Of a stretch of DNA of 41,627 nucleotides, positions 26,231-34,561 are shown piece by piece. Below the pieces are notes generated by a model that saw only the letters and a program-made list of their open reading frames with translations, did no database searches and was not told the origin of the DNA. The stretch's first letter is position 1. The number at the start of each line of letters is the position of its first letter. The stretch spans positions 1 through 41,627 of the forward strand of contig JAJDVM010000085.1 of NCBI GenBank assembly GCA_022826125.1, in the 5' to 3' direction. The stretch is from Defluviicoccus sp. GTDB taxonomy: Bacteria; Pseudomonadota; Alphaproteobacteria; MPNO01. A program made the translations under genes and the position numbers.

Positions 26231-27073
26231 TCAAAGGACCAGCTTCTTCTCCGTCGGTTCGAGATTGTCGTAGCTCCAGAGCTGCTTGCCGGCGACGATC
26301 TTGGTGAAGTGCTCCACTCCTTCTTCCGGCAGCAATTCGTACATTTTCAGCTTTCGGGCGAGCCATGCGCGGTCGAGATCGGTCAGCTCCGCCGGGACCG
26401 CGTCGACGCCCAGATCCTGGATCTCGCCACCGATATAGATGGTGCCGTCATACATGGAATCGCCGAGATTCTTGCCAGCGTTCCCGCACACGACGATGCG
26501 GCCGCGCTGCATCATGAACCCGGAAAACGCGCCGGTATCGCCGCCGACGATGATGGTGCCGCCCTTTTGGTCGATCCCGGTGCGCGAGCCGACCGAGCCC
26601 TTGCACACCAGGTCGCCGCCGCGTAGCGCGGCGCCGAAGGTGGAGCCAGCGTTTTTCTCGACCACGCAGACCCCGGCCATCATGTTCTCGCCGAACGACC
26701 AGCCGACCCGGCCGGATATCCGGACGTTGGGGCCGTCGAGCAGGCCGCAACCGAAATAGCCCAGGCTGCCTTCCACGATGATGTTCATCCGATTGAGGAT
26801 GCCGACGATCAGCGAATGCTTGGCGCCCGGGTTCCGGAGCACGATGCTGCCATGGCCGGTATCCATCAGGTCGCGGATTTTCCGGTTGATCTCCGTCGGC
26901 TCCAATTCGGCGCAGTCGATCTCGGCGCGGCGGTTGAAGTCGACATCCCGCGCGAAGTGGTAGGCGAAACCGCCTTCGTTCTCGAGACTGAACTTGGTCT
27001 TGATGTCCCGGCCCGTCAGGGGCTCGGTATGCATGCCCATCCGCGTGGAGGCGGAGTCGCTCACGCCTGCCAT
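26231..27073 (-). CDS. mgsB: GXGXG-domain glutamate synthase-like subunit (MgsB/GlxC type)
   Basis: A 280-residue protein corresponding to the C-terminal GXGXG right-handed beta-helix domain of glutamate synthase. Repeated glycine-rich turns are visible (GYFGCGLLDGPNVRISGRVG, GGTIIVGGDTGAFSG, GRIVVCGNAG, GTIYIGGEI). This domain is structural in GltB and forms a separate subunit in MgsABC and GlxBCD. It overlaps mgsA by 13 bases and has GAGGAGG seven bases before its ATG. The mgsA-mgsB-mgsC order matches the known three-gene arrangement. Confidence 0.88.
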   Translation of the reverse strand: MAGVSDSASTRMGMHTEPLTGRDIKTKFSLENEGGFAYHFARDVDFNRRAEIDCAELEPTEINRKIRDLMDTGHGSIVLRNPGAKHSLIVGILNRMNIIVEGSLGYFGCGLLDGPNVRISGRVGWSFGENMMAGVCVVEKNAGSTFGAALRGGDLVCKGSVGSRTGIDQKGGTIIVGGDTGAFSGFMMQRGRIVVCGNAGKNLGDSMYDGTIYIGGEIQDLGVDAVPAELTDLDRAWLARKLKMYELLPEEGVEHFTKIVAGKQLWSYDNLEPTEKKLVL

Positions 27074-27996
27074 ACCCGAACCTCCTCGTCATAGGGGTCG
27101 GTGGTGTCGATCTCGTGCGGAATGATCGCCCGGATCGCGACTTCTTCCGAAGCCAGCGCCACCATGTCGTCCCCTTCGTAGAGAACCATCGGCTTCGCGG
27201 CCATGGTGTCCTTGGCCATGCCGAGTTCGTTCCGCGTTGTGATCAGATAGGTGAATACCCCGTCGATCTCGTGGATCGACCTCTGGAGCGAGTCCTCCAG
27301 CGTCATGCCTCTCTCGAGGTTGACCGCGGTGTAGACCGCCAGAAGCTCCGAATCGCAGTTGCTGACAAAGCGCTGCCCGTCGCGCTCGAGCTGGCGGCGC
27401 ATCAGCCAGTAATTGGTGATCTGGCCGTTGTGGACGACCGCGATGTCGTTATACGGATAGGCCCAATAAGGGTGGGCGGAACGGATATCGACGTCCGATT
27501 CGGTGGCCATCCTGGTATGGCCGATGCCGTGGGTTCCCCTGAACCCGCCCAGGTCGTAGGCGCCGGAAACGTCGGCCGCGTCGCCCAGATCCTTGATCAG
27601 TTCCAGCGCGTTTCCGATCGACAGGATTTCCGTGCCCTCGATCTCCTCGATCTGATCGGCAAGCGTCTTCAGGTCGCCGTCATAGGAGATCCGGTAGCGA
27701 TTCGCGTATTCCGTCGGCTCCTCCAGGTCGAGAACCTTGACGCCGAGCTCCTTCAGCAGCTCGTCGACCGCCGCCTTGCGTTCGACGATCGCCCGATGAA
27801 TCTTCGTTCCGCCGCTCAAGTCCTCCTGCTCGGCCACCTTGAAACGCATGATGTACTCGTTCGGCCCGGGCTCGCCGTAGATCGCGAACCCGGTGGAGTC
27901 CGGGCCGCGGTGCTTCAGCGCCTGCAGCATGGCGGTCATTTCCCCGCCGATATTTCGGGCGCCGTCGCGGTAAATGAGTCCAGCAATGCCGCACAT
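27061..27996 (-). CDS. mgsA: Class II glutamine amidotransferase-like subunit (MgsA/GlxB type)
   Basis: A 311-residue Ntn-type amidotransferase whose catalytic cysteine is residue 2 (MCGIAGLIYRDG). Further motifs are LKHRGPDSTGFAIYG, GIGHTRMATES and VVHNGQITNYW, as in GltB and PurF N-terminal domains. In N-methylglutamate synthase this subunit would release methylamine from gamma-glutamylmethylamide and channel it to the FMN subunit. The start at 27996 is fixed because cysteine must become N-terminal; AGGAGGG lies seven bases before it. The open frame running on to 29010 is a shadow of gmaS. The gmaS 3' end overlaps by 61 bases. Confidence 0.9.
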   Translation of the reverse strand: MCGIAGLIYRDGARNIGGEMTAMLQALKHRGPDSTGFAIYGEPGPNEYIMRFKVAEQEDLSGGTKIHRAIVERKAAVDELLKELGVKVLDLEEPTEYANRYRISYDGDLKTLADQIEEIEGTEILSIGNALELIKDLGDAADVSGAYDLGGFRGTHGIGHTRMATESDVDIRSAHPYWAYPYNDIAVVHNGQITNYWLMRRQLERDGQRFVSNCDSELLAVYTAVNLERGMTLEDSLQRSIHEIDGVFTYLITTRNELGMAKDTMAAKPMVLYEGDDMVALASEEVAIRAIIPHEIDTTDPYDEEVRVWQA

Positions 27997-29492
27997 GGCA
28001 CGTCCCTCCTGTCGAACGCCGGCCAGGGCAGGCAGTCGAGATAGGTTTCCATGTCCCACTCGGTCGTAGTGTGCAGGAAACGCTCCCACTCGTCGCGCTT
28101 GTACTCCTCGTAGAGGCGGTACATGTCGCCAGGCATGGCGGCTTTGATGACATCGTCGGCGGCAAGCGCATCCAGCGCGGCGCCGAGCGTCATTGGCAGC
28201 TTCTTGACCAGCTTGCCGGCCTCCATCGCCTGATAGATGTTGCGGTCTTCGGGCGGACCCGGATCGATGTCGTTCCGGATACCGTCGTCGGCGGCCTTGA
28301 GGATCGCCCCCGCCATCAGATACGGGTTCACCATCGAATCCACCGACCGGTATTCGAAGCGGCCCGGCGCCGATATGCGCAAGCCCGTCGTGCGGTTCTG
28401 GTAGCCCCAGTCGGCGAAGACCGGCGCCCAGAAACCGGTATCCCAGAGCCGGCGGTACGAGTTGACCGTGGAGGCGCCGATGGCCGTGAGCGCGCCCAGA
28501 TGCTTGACGATCCCGCCGACGACCTGCAGCCCGACCTTGCCGGGCATCTGCACGTCGTCGGTGTCCGGCATGAACGTGTTCTCGCCGCCCTTCAGATAGG
28601 TGAAGTTGTTCTCCATGCCAGGCAGCGGATCGTTGCCGAGCGGGTTGACCACCTCTTCTCCGCCGCGCCACAGCGAGATGTTGTGGTGGCAACCGGACGC
28701 GGAGACGCCCATGAAGGGCTTCGACATGAAGCAGGCGATCAGGTTGAACTCGCGGGCGACCTGCGCGCAGATCTGTCGATAGGTCGTCAGCCGGTCGGCG
28801 GTCCTGAGCGCGTCGTCGAAGGTGAAGTTGAGTTCCAGCTGGCCGGGCGCGTCCTCGTGATCGCCCTGGATCATGTCCAGCCCCATCGCGCGCGAATACT
28901 CGATCACCCGCATATAGACCGGGCGCAGGCTCTCGAACTGGTCGATGTGGTAGCAGTAGGGGTTGGAGAAGCCGCCGTCCGGCTTGCCGTCCTCGCCCCG
29001 CTTCAGCCACATCATCTCCGGCTCGGTGCCGTGGCGCAGATGCAGGCCGTCATGCTCCTCCCGGAATTGCGCGTGAATACGGCGCAAATTGCCGCGGCAA
29101 TCGGCGGTCAGAAAGGCTCCCGGGTCCTCGCGCTCTTCCCGGTTGCGGAACAGGGTGCACCAGATCCGGGCGACCCGCTTGTCCCAGGCCAGCTGACAGA
29201 AGGTTTCGGGCTCAGGGATGCCGACCAGCTCCTTGTCCTGCGGTCCGTAACCGAGATATTCGCCATGCCTGTTGAGGAACAGGTTGACGGTCGCGCCGTA
29301 GACCAGCTGGAAGCCCCGCTCGGCCACCGTTTCCCAGTGATCCGCCGGGATGCCCTTGCCGCAAATCCGGCCGGTGATCGACACGAACTGGAGATAGAGG
29401 TACTGGATCCCCATTTCGTCGATCTTCTCGCGCACCTGTCTGACCAGATCGTCGCGGCCGTCCTGCTGTACAAAGGCTTCGATATCCATCAT
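27936..29492 (-). CDS. gmaS: Gamma-glutamylmethylamide synthetase / type III glutamine synthetase-like ligase
   Basis: A 518-residue glutamine synthetase-family ligase joining glutamate to methylamine (GmaS) or ammonia (GlnT) with ATP. Catalytic-domain motifs are visible: GDHEDAPGQLELNF for metal and glutamate binding, GVSASGCHHNISLW with the nucleotide-site histidine, and NSYRRLWDTGFW with the phosphate-binding arginines. GmaS and rhizobial GlnT are close relatives and both precede the same three-subunit synthase. The nearby Tmm and Tdm favour GmaS. Start MMDIEAF at 29492 has AGGAGGGG nine bases upstream. Its 3' end overlaps mgsA by 61 bases. Probable operon: gmaS, mgsA, mgsB, mgsC and the 136-residue gene. 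Confidence 0.88.
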   Translation of the reverse strand: MMDIEAFVQQDGRDDLVRQVREKIDEMGIQYLYLQFVSITGRICGKGIPADHWETVAERGFQLVYGATVNLFLNRHGEYLGYGPQDKELVGIPEPETFCQLAWDKRVARIWCTLFRNREEREDPGAFLTADCRGNLRRIHAQFREEHDGLHLRHGTEPEMMWLKRGEDGKPDGGFSNPYCYHIDQFESLRPVYMRVIEYSRAMGLDMIQGDHEDAPGQLELNFTFDDALRTADRLTTYRQICAQVAREFNLIACFMSKPFMGVSASGCHHNISLWRGGEEVVNPLGNDPLPGMENNFTYLKGGENTFMPDTDDVQMPGKVGLQVVGGIVKHLGALTAIGASTVNSYRRLWDTGFWAPVFADWGYQNRTTGLRISAPGRFEYRSVDSMVNPYLMAGAILKAADDGIRNDIDPGPPEDRNIYQAMEAGKLVKKLPMTLGAALDALAADDVIKAAMPGDMYRLYEEYKRDEWERFLHTTTEWDMETYLDCLPWPAFDRRDVPCAALLDSFTATAPEISAGK

Positions 29493-29553
29493 ATCGCCGT
29501 CCCCTCCTGGCGCGCCTTCCCAAGTCTTGCCGCACTGTCCGCGCCGTTGACTT

Positions 29554-29572
29554 GACCAATACGAACCATTAC
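29554..29572 (+). promoter_or_regulatory. ACCAAT-type tandem repeat B (gmaS side)
   Basis: GACCAATAC and GAACCATTAC have CCA cores at 29556 and 29566, ten bases apart, 64-78 bases upstream of gmaS. The orientation is reversed relative to gmaS transcription. Confidence 0.5.
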
Positions 29573-29584
29573 ACTCGCTCCGAC

Positions 29585-29597
29585 CCAACAACGTTGG
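29585..29597. promoter_or_regulatory. Short palindrome in the gmaS/gntR gap
   Basis: CCAACAACGTTGG is a perfect five-base inverted repeat (CCAAC/GTTGG) with a three-base centre, about 95 bases upstream of gmaS. A TATAAT hexamer follows at 29602-29607 on the plus strand. Its size suits a GntR-family dimer site, and the GntR gene is 195 bases away. Confidence 0.4.
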
Positions 29598-29710
29598 CTG
29601 ATATAATCGTCATCGAATGACCAAGGCGTCATCGACCGTTTCTGGTCCGAAATTCGGCCCAGACCGACAACGCGGCGTGACCGGGCGATTTCCATTTTGC
29701 ACTGCTTTGC

Positions 29711-29749
29711 GACCAATTGCAAACCAATGGTGCCAATATAAACCAATTA
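29711..29749 (+). promoter_or_regulatory. ACCAAT-type tandem repeat C (four units, gntR side)
   Basis: Four CCAAT pentamers start at 29713, 29724, 29733 and 29743, spaced 11, 9 and 10 bases. All lie on one face of the helix, 45-79 bases upstream of the GntR start. This is the most CCAAT-exact of the arrays and would overlap the regulator's own promoter. Confidence 0.6.
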
Positions 29750-29791
29750 GCGCGAGGATGGAGTATTCGGCGAAATCGGGAGTGTGCCGTC

Positions 29792-30532
29792 ATGGATGAC
29801 GCGCGCGGATCCGCGCAGGAAGTCCGACCGGCCCCCGGCCCCATCCATGGGGAGCGCGGCCGTCATGTCGGGCACATCACGGCCCAGCTGCGAGAGGCCA
29901 TTCGCAGCGGCTTCTACGTGAACGGTGACCAATTGCCAGCCGAACGCGAGCTCGCCGAGCGCTTCGAGACCGCGCGCAGTACCATCCGCAAGGTGCTGCT
30001 CAATCTGGAGGCCGACGGCCTGATAGAACGGCGGGTCGGCAGCGGCACGTTCGTCAAATGCGACGACATGACGATGAGCGCGGCACATGACATCGTCAGC
30101 CGCGTCAGCCCGCTGGAGCTGATCGAAGCGCGCCTGGCCGTCGAGCCGCACATGATCCGTCTCGCGGTGCTCAACGCGACGGCAAACGAAATCAAGATGC
30201 TGGAATCGATCCTGGACGATCTCGAGCAGTGTCGGACCGACAAGGAAGCCTTTTCCCGGCACGACAGCATGTTCCACGAGTGGCTCGCCAGGAGTTCCAA
30301 GAACCCCCTGTTGCTCCACCTCTACCAGCAGATCAACGCGGTCCGCGGCCACGACCAGTGGGGCGCCATGAAGAACAAGATCCTCTCGCCCGGGGAGATC
30401 GACGAGTACAACCGCCAGCACCGGGCGTTGTTCGAGGCGATCGAGCGTCGGGATCTGGTCTCCGCGGTCAAGCACATCAACGAGCATCTGGAGAAGGCGC
30501 GCCAGGACCTGATGGGCGCCGCGTCGGCATAG
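29792..30532 (+). CDS. GntR-family regulator, FadR subfamily (FCD domain)
   Basis: A 246-residue transcription factor. An N-terminal winged helix (about residues 20-90) contains QLREAIRSGFYVNGDQLPAE, the recognition helix segment RFETARSTIRKVLLNLE, and the wing DGLIERRVGSGTFVK. An all-helical FCD ligand domain follows (about 105-235) with RLAVEPHMIRLAVLNA, HDSMFHEWLA and NRQHRALFEAI, whose aspartate and histidines usually hold a metal and a carboxylate ligand. It is divergent from gmaS and convergent with the hydrolase, so it is the natural local regulator of the amine island. The ATG at 29792 follows GGGAG. The ligand is unknown; a methylated amine or an N-methylglutamate-type acid is a guess. 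Confidence 0.88.
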   Translation: MDDARGSAQEVRPAPGPIHGERGRHVGHITAQLREAIRSGFYVNGDQLPAERELAERFETARSTIRKVLLNLEADGLIERRVGSGTFVKCDDMTMSAAHDIVSRVSPLELIEARLAVEPHMIRLAVLNATANEIKMLESILDDLEQCRTDKEAFSRHDSMFHEWLARSSKNPLLLHLYQQINAVRGHDQWGAMKNKILSPGEIDEYNRQHRALFEAIERRDLVSAVKHINEHLEKARQDLMGAASA

Positions 30533-30553
30533 GGAAACGGCCGCCGCCCGCCT

Positions 30554-31399
30554 TCACTCGGCGGCGGTATCCAGCGACGTCGCCGGCGAAATCGGCCGGT
30601 CGTGATCGAGCGCGGGTATTTTCTCCCTTGCCCGGTCGACCTTCGCGAGGTCGATCTCGGCGAGGGCAATGCCCTCGCCATCGCCGCCGTCGGCGAGCAC
30701 CGTTCCCCAGGGATCGACGATGAGCGAGTGGCCGAAGCAGGCGCCGCCGCCCTCGACGTCGCCGTACTGGCAGGGCGAGATCATGTAGCAGCCGTGTTCG
30801 ATGGCCCGGGCGCGGTTCAGCACGTGCCAGTGCGCCGCGCCGGTCTCCTTCGTGAATGCCGCCGGGGCCGCCAGCATCGTCGCGCCGTTCCGGGCGAGCT
30901 GGCGGTAGAGCGGCGCGAAGCGCAAGTCGTAGCAAATCGACAGGCCGAGCCCGCCCCATGGCGTCCGCGCGACGACGGAACGGTCCCCCGGCACGATCGT
31001 CGCCGATTCGGTGACCGGACCGGTTTCCAGTACGGCGTCGAACAGGTGGATCTTGTCGTAGCGCGCAACGATCCCGCCATCGCTGTCGATGACATAGGCC
31101 CGGTTGGATATGCGGCCGTCCGGGTTCACCACGCCAAGCGAGCCGAGCAGAAACCAGACATTCCAGTCCCGGGCCGCCCGCGCGAAGGCCGGCAGCACAG
31201 GATGCCCGGCTTCCGGAAACGCCGTTGGAAGAAACAGGCCGTTCTCGGTGCGCAATCCGGAGAAATACTCGGGCGTACAAATCAGACTGGCACCGGCCCG
31301 CGCCGCCTCTCCCGCAAGCCGGAGTGTCGCTTCGACGTTGAAGTCGACGTCCGGCGTGGCGTTGTTCTGGATGCAGGCCGCGACGAAGTTCCTCGACAT
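30554..31399 (-). CDS. Carbon-nitrogen hydrolase (nitrilase superfamily, omega-amidase-like)
   Basis: A 281-residue amidase with the nitrilase-superfamily triad: glutamate 44 (ICTPEYF), lysine 116 (RYDKIHLF) and cysteine 156 (LSICYDLRF). The overall pattern (KIHLFDAVL, SICYDLRFAPLYRQLA, RARAIEHGCYMISPCQYG) resembles NIT1/NIT2 omega-amidases, which hydrolyse small dicarboxylic monoamides. It lies 35 bases after tdm on the same strand, so it is probably the last gene of the transporter-tdm operon. In this setting gamma-glutamylmethylamide or another amide-linked methylamine is an attractive but unproven substrate. GGAGG lies six bases before the ATG. Confidence 0.87.
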   Translation of the reverse strand: MSRNFVAACIQNNATPDVDFNVEATLRLAGEAARAGASLICTPEYFSGLRTENGLFLPTAFPEAGHPVLPAFARAARDWNVWFLLGSLGVVNPDGRISNRAYVIDSDGGIVARYDKIHLFDAVLETGPVTESATIVPGDRSVVARTPWGGLGLSICYDLRFAPLYRQLARNGATMLAAPAAFTKETGAAHWHVLNRARAIEHGCYMISPCQYGDVEGGGACFGHSLIVDPWGTVLADGGDGEGIALAEIDLAKVDRAREKIPALDHDRPISPATSLDTAAE

Positions 31400-31434
31400 C
31401 TCCTGCCTCCGTCGGTTTCTCGCCGGCCGGCCGC

Positions 31435-33801
31435 TCAGGCCTTCACCCGGGACTTGGTCGGGTCGTAGAACGGAAACGGCACCACTCGCGCCGGGATACG
31501 TTTCTGGTGGCCGTCGAGCTTGCCGACTTCGACTTCGGTGCCCTCCGCCGATGCGGTCACGTCCGTTCGGCACAGGGCGATGTTCTTGCGCAGGATCGGC
31601 GAGCGCATGGCGCTGGTAACGACCCCGACCTGGGCGCGGCCGATATGGACGCAATCTCCGTGCGCCGCGGGCTCCTGCCCGTCCAGTTCCAGACCGACCA
31701 GTCGGCGCTGCGGCGAGTCCTTGCGCCGGACCAGCGCTTCCCGGCCGACGAAGTCGTCCTCCTTGGACTTCAGAGGCACCGTAAACCCGATGCCCGCCTC
31801 GAACGGGTCGGTCTGGTCGTCGAACTCGTAGCCGGCGAAGATCAGCCCCGCTTCGATCCGAACCATGTCCAGCGCCTCGAGGCCGAAGGGCGAGAGGCCG
31901 TGCGGTTCGCCAGCCTCCCAGATGGCGTCCCACACGCCCTCGGCGTCGCGCGGATGGCACCAGACTTCGAAGCCCAGCTCTCCAGTGTAGCCGGTGCGCG
32001 AGACGATGACCGGAATACCGTCGTGATCGCCGATCCGTCCGATCGAAAAGCGGAACCAGCCGAGCTCTTCCATCGAGGGCTGAACCGGCGGCGTCCAGAC
32101 AATATCCTTGAGGATGTCCCGGCTCTTCGGCCCCTGGACGGCCACGTTATGGAGCTGGTCGGTCGACGATCTCACCCACGCGTTGAGGCCGAGCTTCCCG
32201 GCCTGCTCGCGCATCCACTCTCCCCCGTAATCGCAGCCGCCGACCCAACGGAAATTGTCGTCGCCGAGGCGGAAGGCGGTGCCGTCGTCGATCATGCCGC
32301 CGGTCTCGTAGCACATGGCGGAATAAACCACCTGGCCGGTCGCCAGCCGCCGCATGTTCCGGGTGAGCACCCATTGCATCAGGCGCTCGGCATCCGGTCC
32401 CAGCACCTCGAACTTGCGCAGCGGCGACAGATCCATGACGACCGCGCGCTCGCGGCAAGCCCAGTATTCGTCCAGCGCGCCGCGGTTGGTGAAACTGCTG
32501 GCCAGCCAGTAGCCGTTATATTCGGAGAAATTGCGGGTGTGCTCGGCAAACCGGCCGTGGAAGCCGGTTTCCTTCGTGAGCTTCGGATCGGCATCGGGAG
32601 TCATGCGATAGGCCACCGCTTTGGAAAACACGTTCTCGCGGGGGTAGACCCGCACATGGATGTCGGTCGGGTTCCAGCCGTTGGCGGCATCGATGTCGTC
32701 GGGGCAGGCGGAAGAGACGCAGACCAGATCGGTCAGCGCCTGCAACAGCACATAGTCGCCCGGCCTCGACCACGGGTTGTCGAATACGGCCTGGTCGGCT
32801 TCGAACCCGGTGTTGAAGAAGAAGTTGAGCGCCATCCATCCGCGGCGAGGAGCGACTCCGAACGGCTCCAGGGCGCCGTTGAAATTCTCGGTGCAGTTGA
32901 CATGGCCGGGATAGCCCATGTCGTCGTAGTACTTGGCCGTGCAGGCATAGAGGAAACTGTCGTGCCGGCCGCAGGTGTCGCGCACCACCTCGATCATCGG
33001 CTGAAGGTTCTGGTCGTAGCATTTCGACAGCAATCCGGGCGCCGGGTACGCGCTGCCCATCAGCGTGCGGGTCGCTGTCGCGTCCAGGCAGAATTCTCGT
33101 CCGGCGTCGAGGCCGGCCAGGGTGAACGCCTGGAAGTCCGAGCATTCCCGGCCCTGCACGTCGATGACCTGGATGAACTCGCCGGCCTTGACCTCGTAGG
33201 CTTCGGCCGTACGGGCCGCGACGCGCCTGTCGATGCGGGGATCGGCCAGGGGCTCGGGCGCCGCGTGCTCGTCGGGTGCGATCGGGTTGGCGCGGGCGAC
33301 GAAGACCTCGACCGATGTCGGCGGGTCCTGCCGGTCGACGCGCATCGGGCCGCCCGGCGCCGCCACGAAGCAGACCAGCGGCCGTTCGGCGGTGAAAGTC
33401 GCTTCGTCCCCCGGACACGACTCGCCGCCCAGGATGTCGATGGACCGCGCCGCCGCGATATCCAGCCCGCGCCGCCGCAGGCTGCCCGCCAGCGACCGGG
33501 ATCCTTCGTCGCTGCCGCCCAGGATCGTCTTGAGGCCTTCGGCCCCGCCGTTCGCGGCGGCGCCCAGCGCTTCGGTATCCGCCGAGCCGTCCGGCGCGAA
33601 TGCCGCGATCTCGGCGGGCTGGCGTCCTTCCCGGTCGCGCAGCGTGACGGCATCGCCCGGTTCCAATGAAAAAACGGTCGCCGCGCCGCCCTCGGCGACA
33701 TAGCGTTCGACCCCGAAGCCCAGTGTCGGCACACCGGGAAGCAGGACCGCGCCCGCGGTCGATGGCCGTTGGCGCGGTTTCGAAGTACGGCCGTTGGGCA
33801 T
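31435..33801 (-). CDS. tdm: Trimethylamine N-oxide demethylase (DUF1989 + GcvT domains)
   Basis: Cleaves TMAO to dimethylamine and formaldehyde, which the C-terminal domain can pass to tetrahydrofolate. The 788-residue protein has the distinctive Tdm fusion. A DUF1989 metal domain (about 190-385) has candidate zinc cysteines in RECSDFQ (C220), DTCGRH (C277), NCTENF (C303) and SSACPDDID (C366). A GcvT/aminomethyltransferase domain (about 405-785) has RTGYTGELGFEVW and FGLEALDMVRIEAG. Residues 20-180 form a second, weaker DUF1989-like stretch. The ATG at 33801 has GGGAG seven bases upstream; an alternative ATG at 33852 abuts the ABC gene stop. Tmm in the same island supports the assignment. Confidence 0.9.
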   Translation of the reverse strand: MPNGRTSKPRQRPSTAGAVLLPGVPTLGFGVERYVAEGGAATVFSLEPGDAVTLRDREGRQPAEIAAFAPDGSADTEALGAAANGGAEGLKTILGGSDEGSRSLAGSLRRRGLDIAAARSIDILGGESCPGDEATFTAERPLVCFVAAPGGPMRVDRQDPPTSVEVFVARANPIAPDEHAAPEPLADPRIDRRVAARTAEAYEVKAGEFIQVIDVQGRECSDFQAFTLAGLDAGREFCLDATATRTLMGSAYPAPGLLSKCYDQNLQPMIEVVRDTCGRHDSFLYACTAKYYDDMGYPGHVNCTENFNGALEPFGVAPRRGWMALNFFFNTGFEADQAVFDNPWSRPGDYVLLQALTDLVCVSSACPDDIDAANGWNPTDIHVRVYPRENVFSKAVAYRMTPDADPKLTKETGFHGRFAEHTRNFSEYNGYWLASSFTNRGALDEYWACRERAVVMDLSPLRKFEVLGPDAERLMQWVLTRNMRRLATGQVVYSAMCYETGGMIDDGTAFRLGDDNFRWVGGCDYGGEWMREQAGKLGLNAWVRSSTDQLHNVAVQGPKSRDILKDIVWTPPVQPSMEELGWFRFSIGRIGDHDGIPVIVSRTGYTGELGFEVWCHPRDAEGVWDAIWEAGEPHGLSPFGLEALDMVRIEAGLIFAGYEFDDQTDPFEAGIGFTVPLKSKEDDFVGREALVRRKDSPQRRLVGLELDGQEPAAHGDCVHIGRAQVGVVTSAMRSPILRKNIALCRTDVTASAEGTEVEVGKLDGHQKRIPARVVPFPFYDPTKSRVKA

Positions 33802-33853
33802 GGCAGATCTCCCGGTCTGCGAGGTCCAGCGTAGCGGCGCCGCCTCGCCCATA

Positions 33854-34561
33854 CTACCCGCCGAGATAGGCGCGGCGGACATGATCGTCCTCGTGCAGAT
33901 CGTTGGCCGGCCCTTCCAGCGCCACCGATCCGGTTTCCAGCACATAGGCGTATTGCGCCAATAGCAGCGCCATCTCGGCATTCTGTTCGACCAGCACGAC
34001 CGGGATACCCCGGCCGGAGATGTCGGTGACGATGCGCGCGATCTCCTGGACCATGACCGGTGACAGACCCATCGACGGCTCGTCCAGCAACAGCACCCGG
34101 GGGGCGCTCATCAGCGCCCGGCCGATCGCCAGCATCTGCTGCTCGCCGCCGGACATGGATCGCGCCCATTGCCGTCGGCGCTGGGCAAGGCGCGGAAAGC
34201 GGTCGAAGACATCGGCCAGCGAGGCCTCGACCGCCGCCCGGTCCTTGCGCAGGAAGGCGCCGGTGCGCAGGTTTTCCTCGACGGTCAGGTCGGGAAACAC
34301 CCGACGGCCTTCGGGAACGTGGGCGATCCCGCGGCGCACGATCTCTTCCGGCGCAAGCCCGTCGATCCTGGCATCGTCGAACCGGATCTCGCCCCGGGTC
34401 AGCGGTTCGAGTCCGGAAATGGCGCGCAGCGTCGTCGTCTTGCCGGCGCCGTTCGCGCCGATGATGGTCACGATGCCGCCGGCCGGAACCGCCATGGAGA
34501 TGCCTTTGAGCGCCGCGACCTTCTGATAGCGCACCTCGATATCCCGAAGCTCAAGCAGCAT
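33854..34561 (-). CDS. livF: ABC transporter ATPase, LivF type
   Basis: A 235-residue ATPase of the branched-chain amino acid/urea/amide (HAAT) importer family. Walker A GANGAGKTT, signature MSGGEQQM and Walker B RVLLLDEP are intact; the final VLVEQNAEMALLLAQYAYVLETG is typical of LivF. Its start overlaps the LivG-type gene by 11 bases and its stop is about 50 bases before tdm, so the transporter and tdm share an operon. This co-operon position predicts that the substrate is TMAO or another methylated nitrogen compound rather than leucine. The symbol reflects family, not proven substrate. Confidence 0.9.
   Translation of the reverse strand: MLLELRDIEVRYQKVAALKGISMAVPAGGIVTIIGANGAGKTTTLRAISGLEPLTRGEIRFDDARIDGLAPEEIVRRGIAHVPEGRRVFPDLTVEENLRTGAFLRKDRAAVEASLADVFDRFPRLAQRRRQWARSMSGGEQQMLAIGRALMSAPRVLLLDEPSMGLSPVMVQEIARIVTDISGRGIPVVLVEQNAEMALLLAQYAYVLETGSVALEGPANDLHEDDHVRRAYLGG

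Noticed and set aside
27061..29010. A fused 649-residue protein extending the amidotransferase frame upstream
   Set aside because: The extension overlaps gmaS in another frame and looks like shadow sequence. The enzyme needs cysteine directly after the initiator methionine at 27996.
29711..29749. CRISPR-like or microsatellite repeat
   Set aside because: Units are only five to seven conserved bases with a 10-bp period and no spacers; an operator array fits better.
31507..33669. Long plus-strand open frame opposite tdm
   Set aside because: Antisense to a well-recognised gene and without motifs; a high-GC codon-bias effect.
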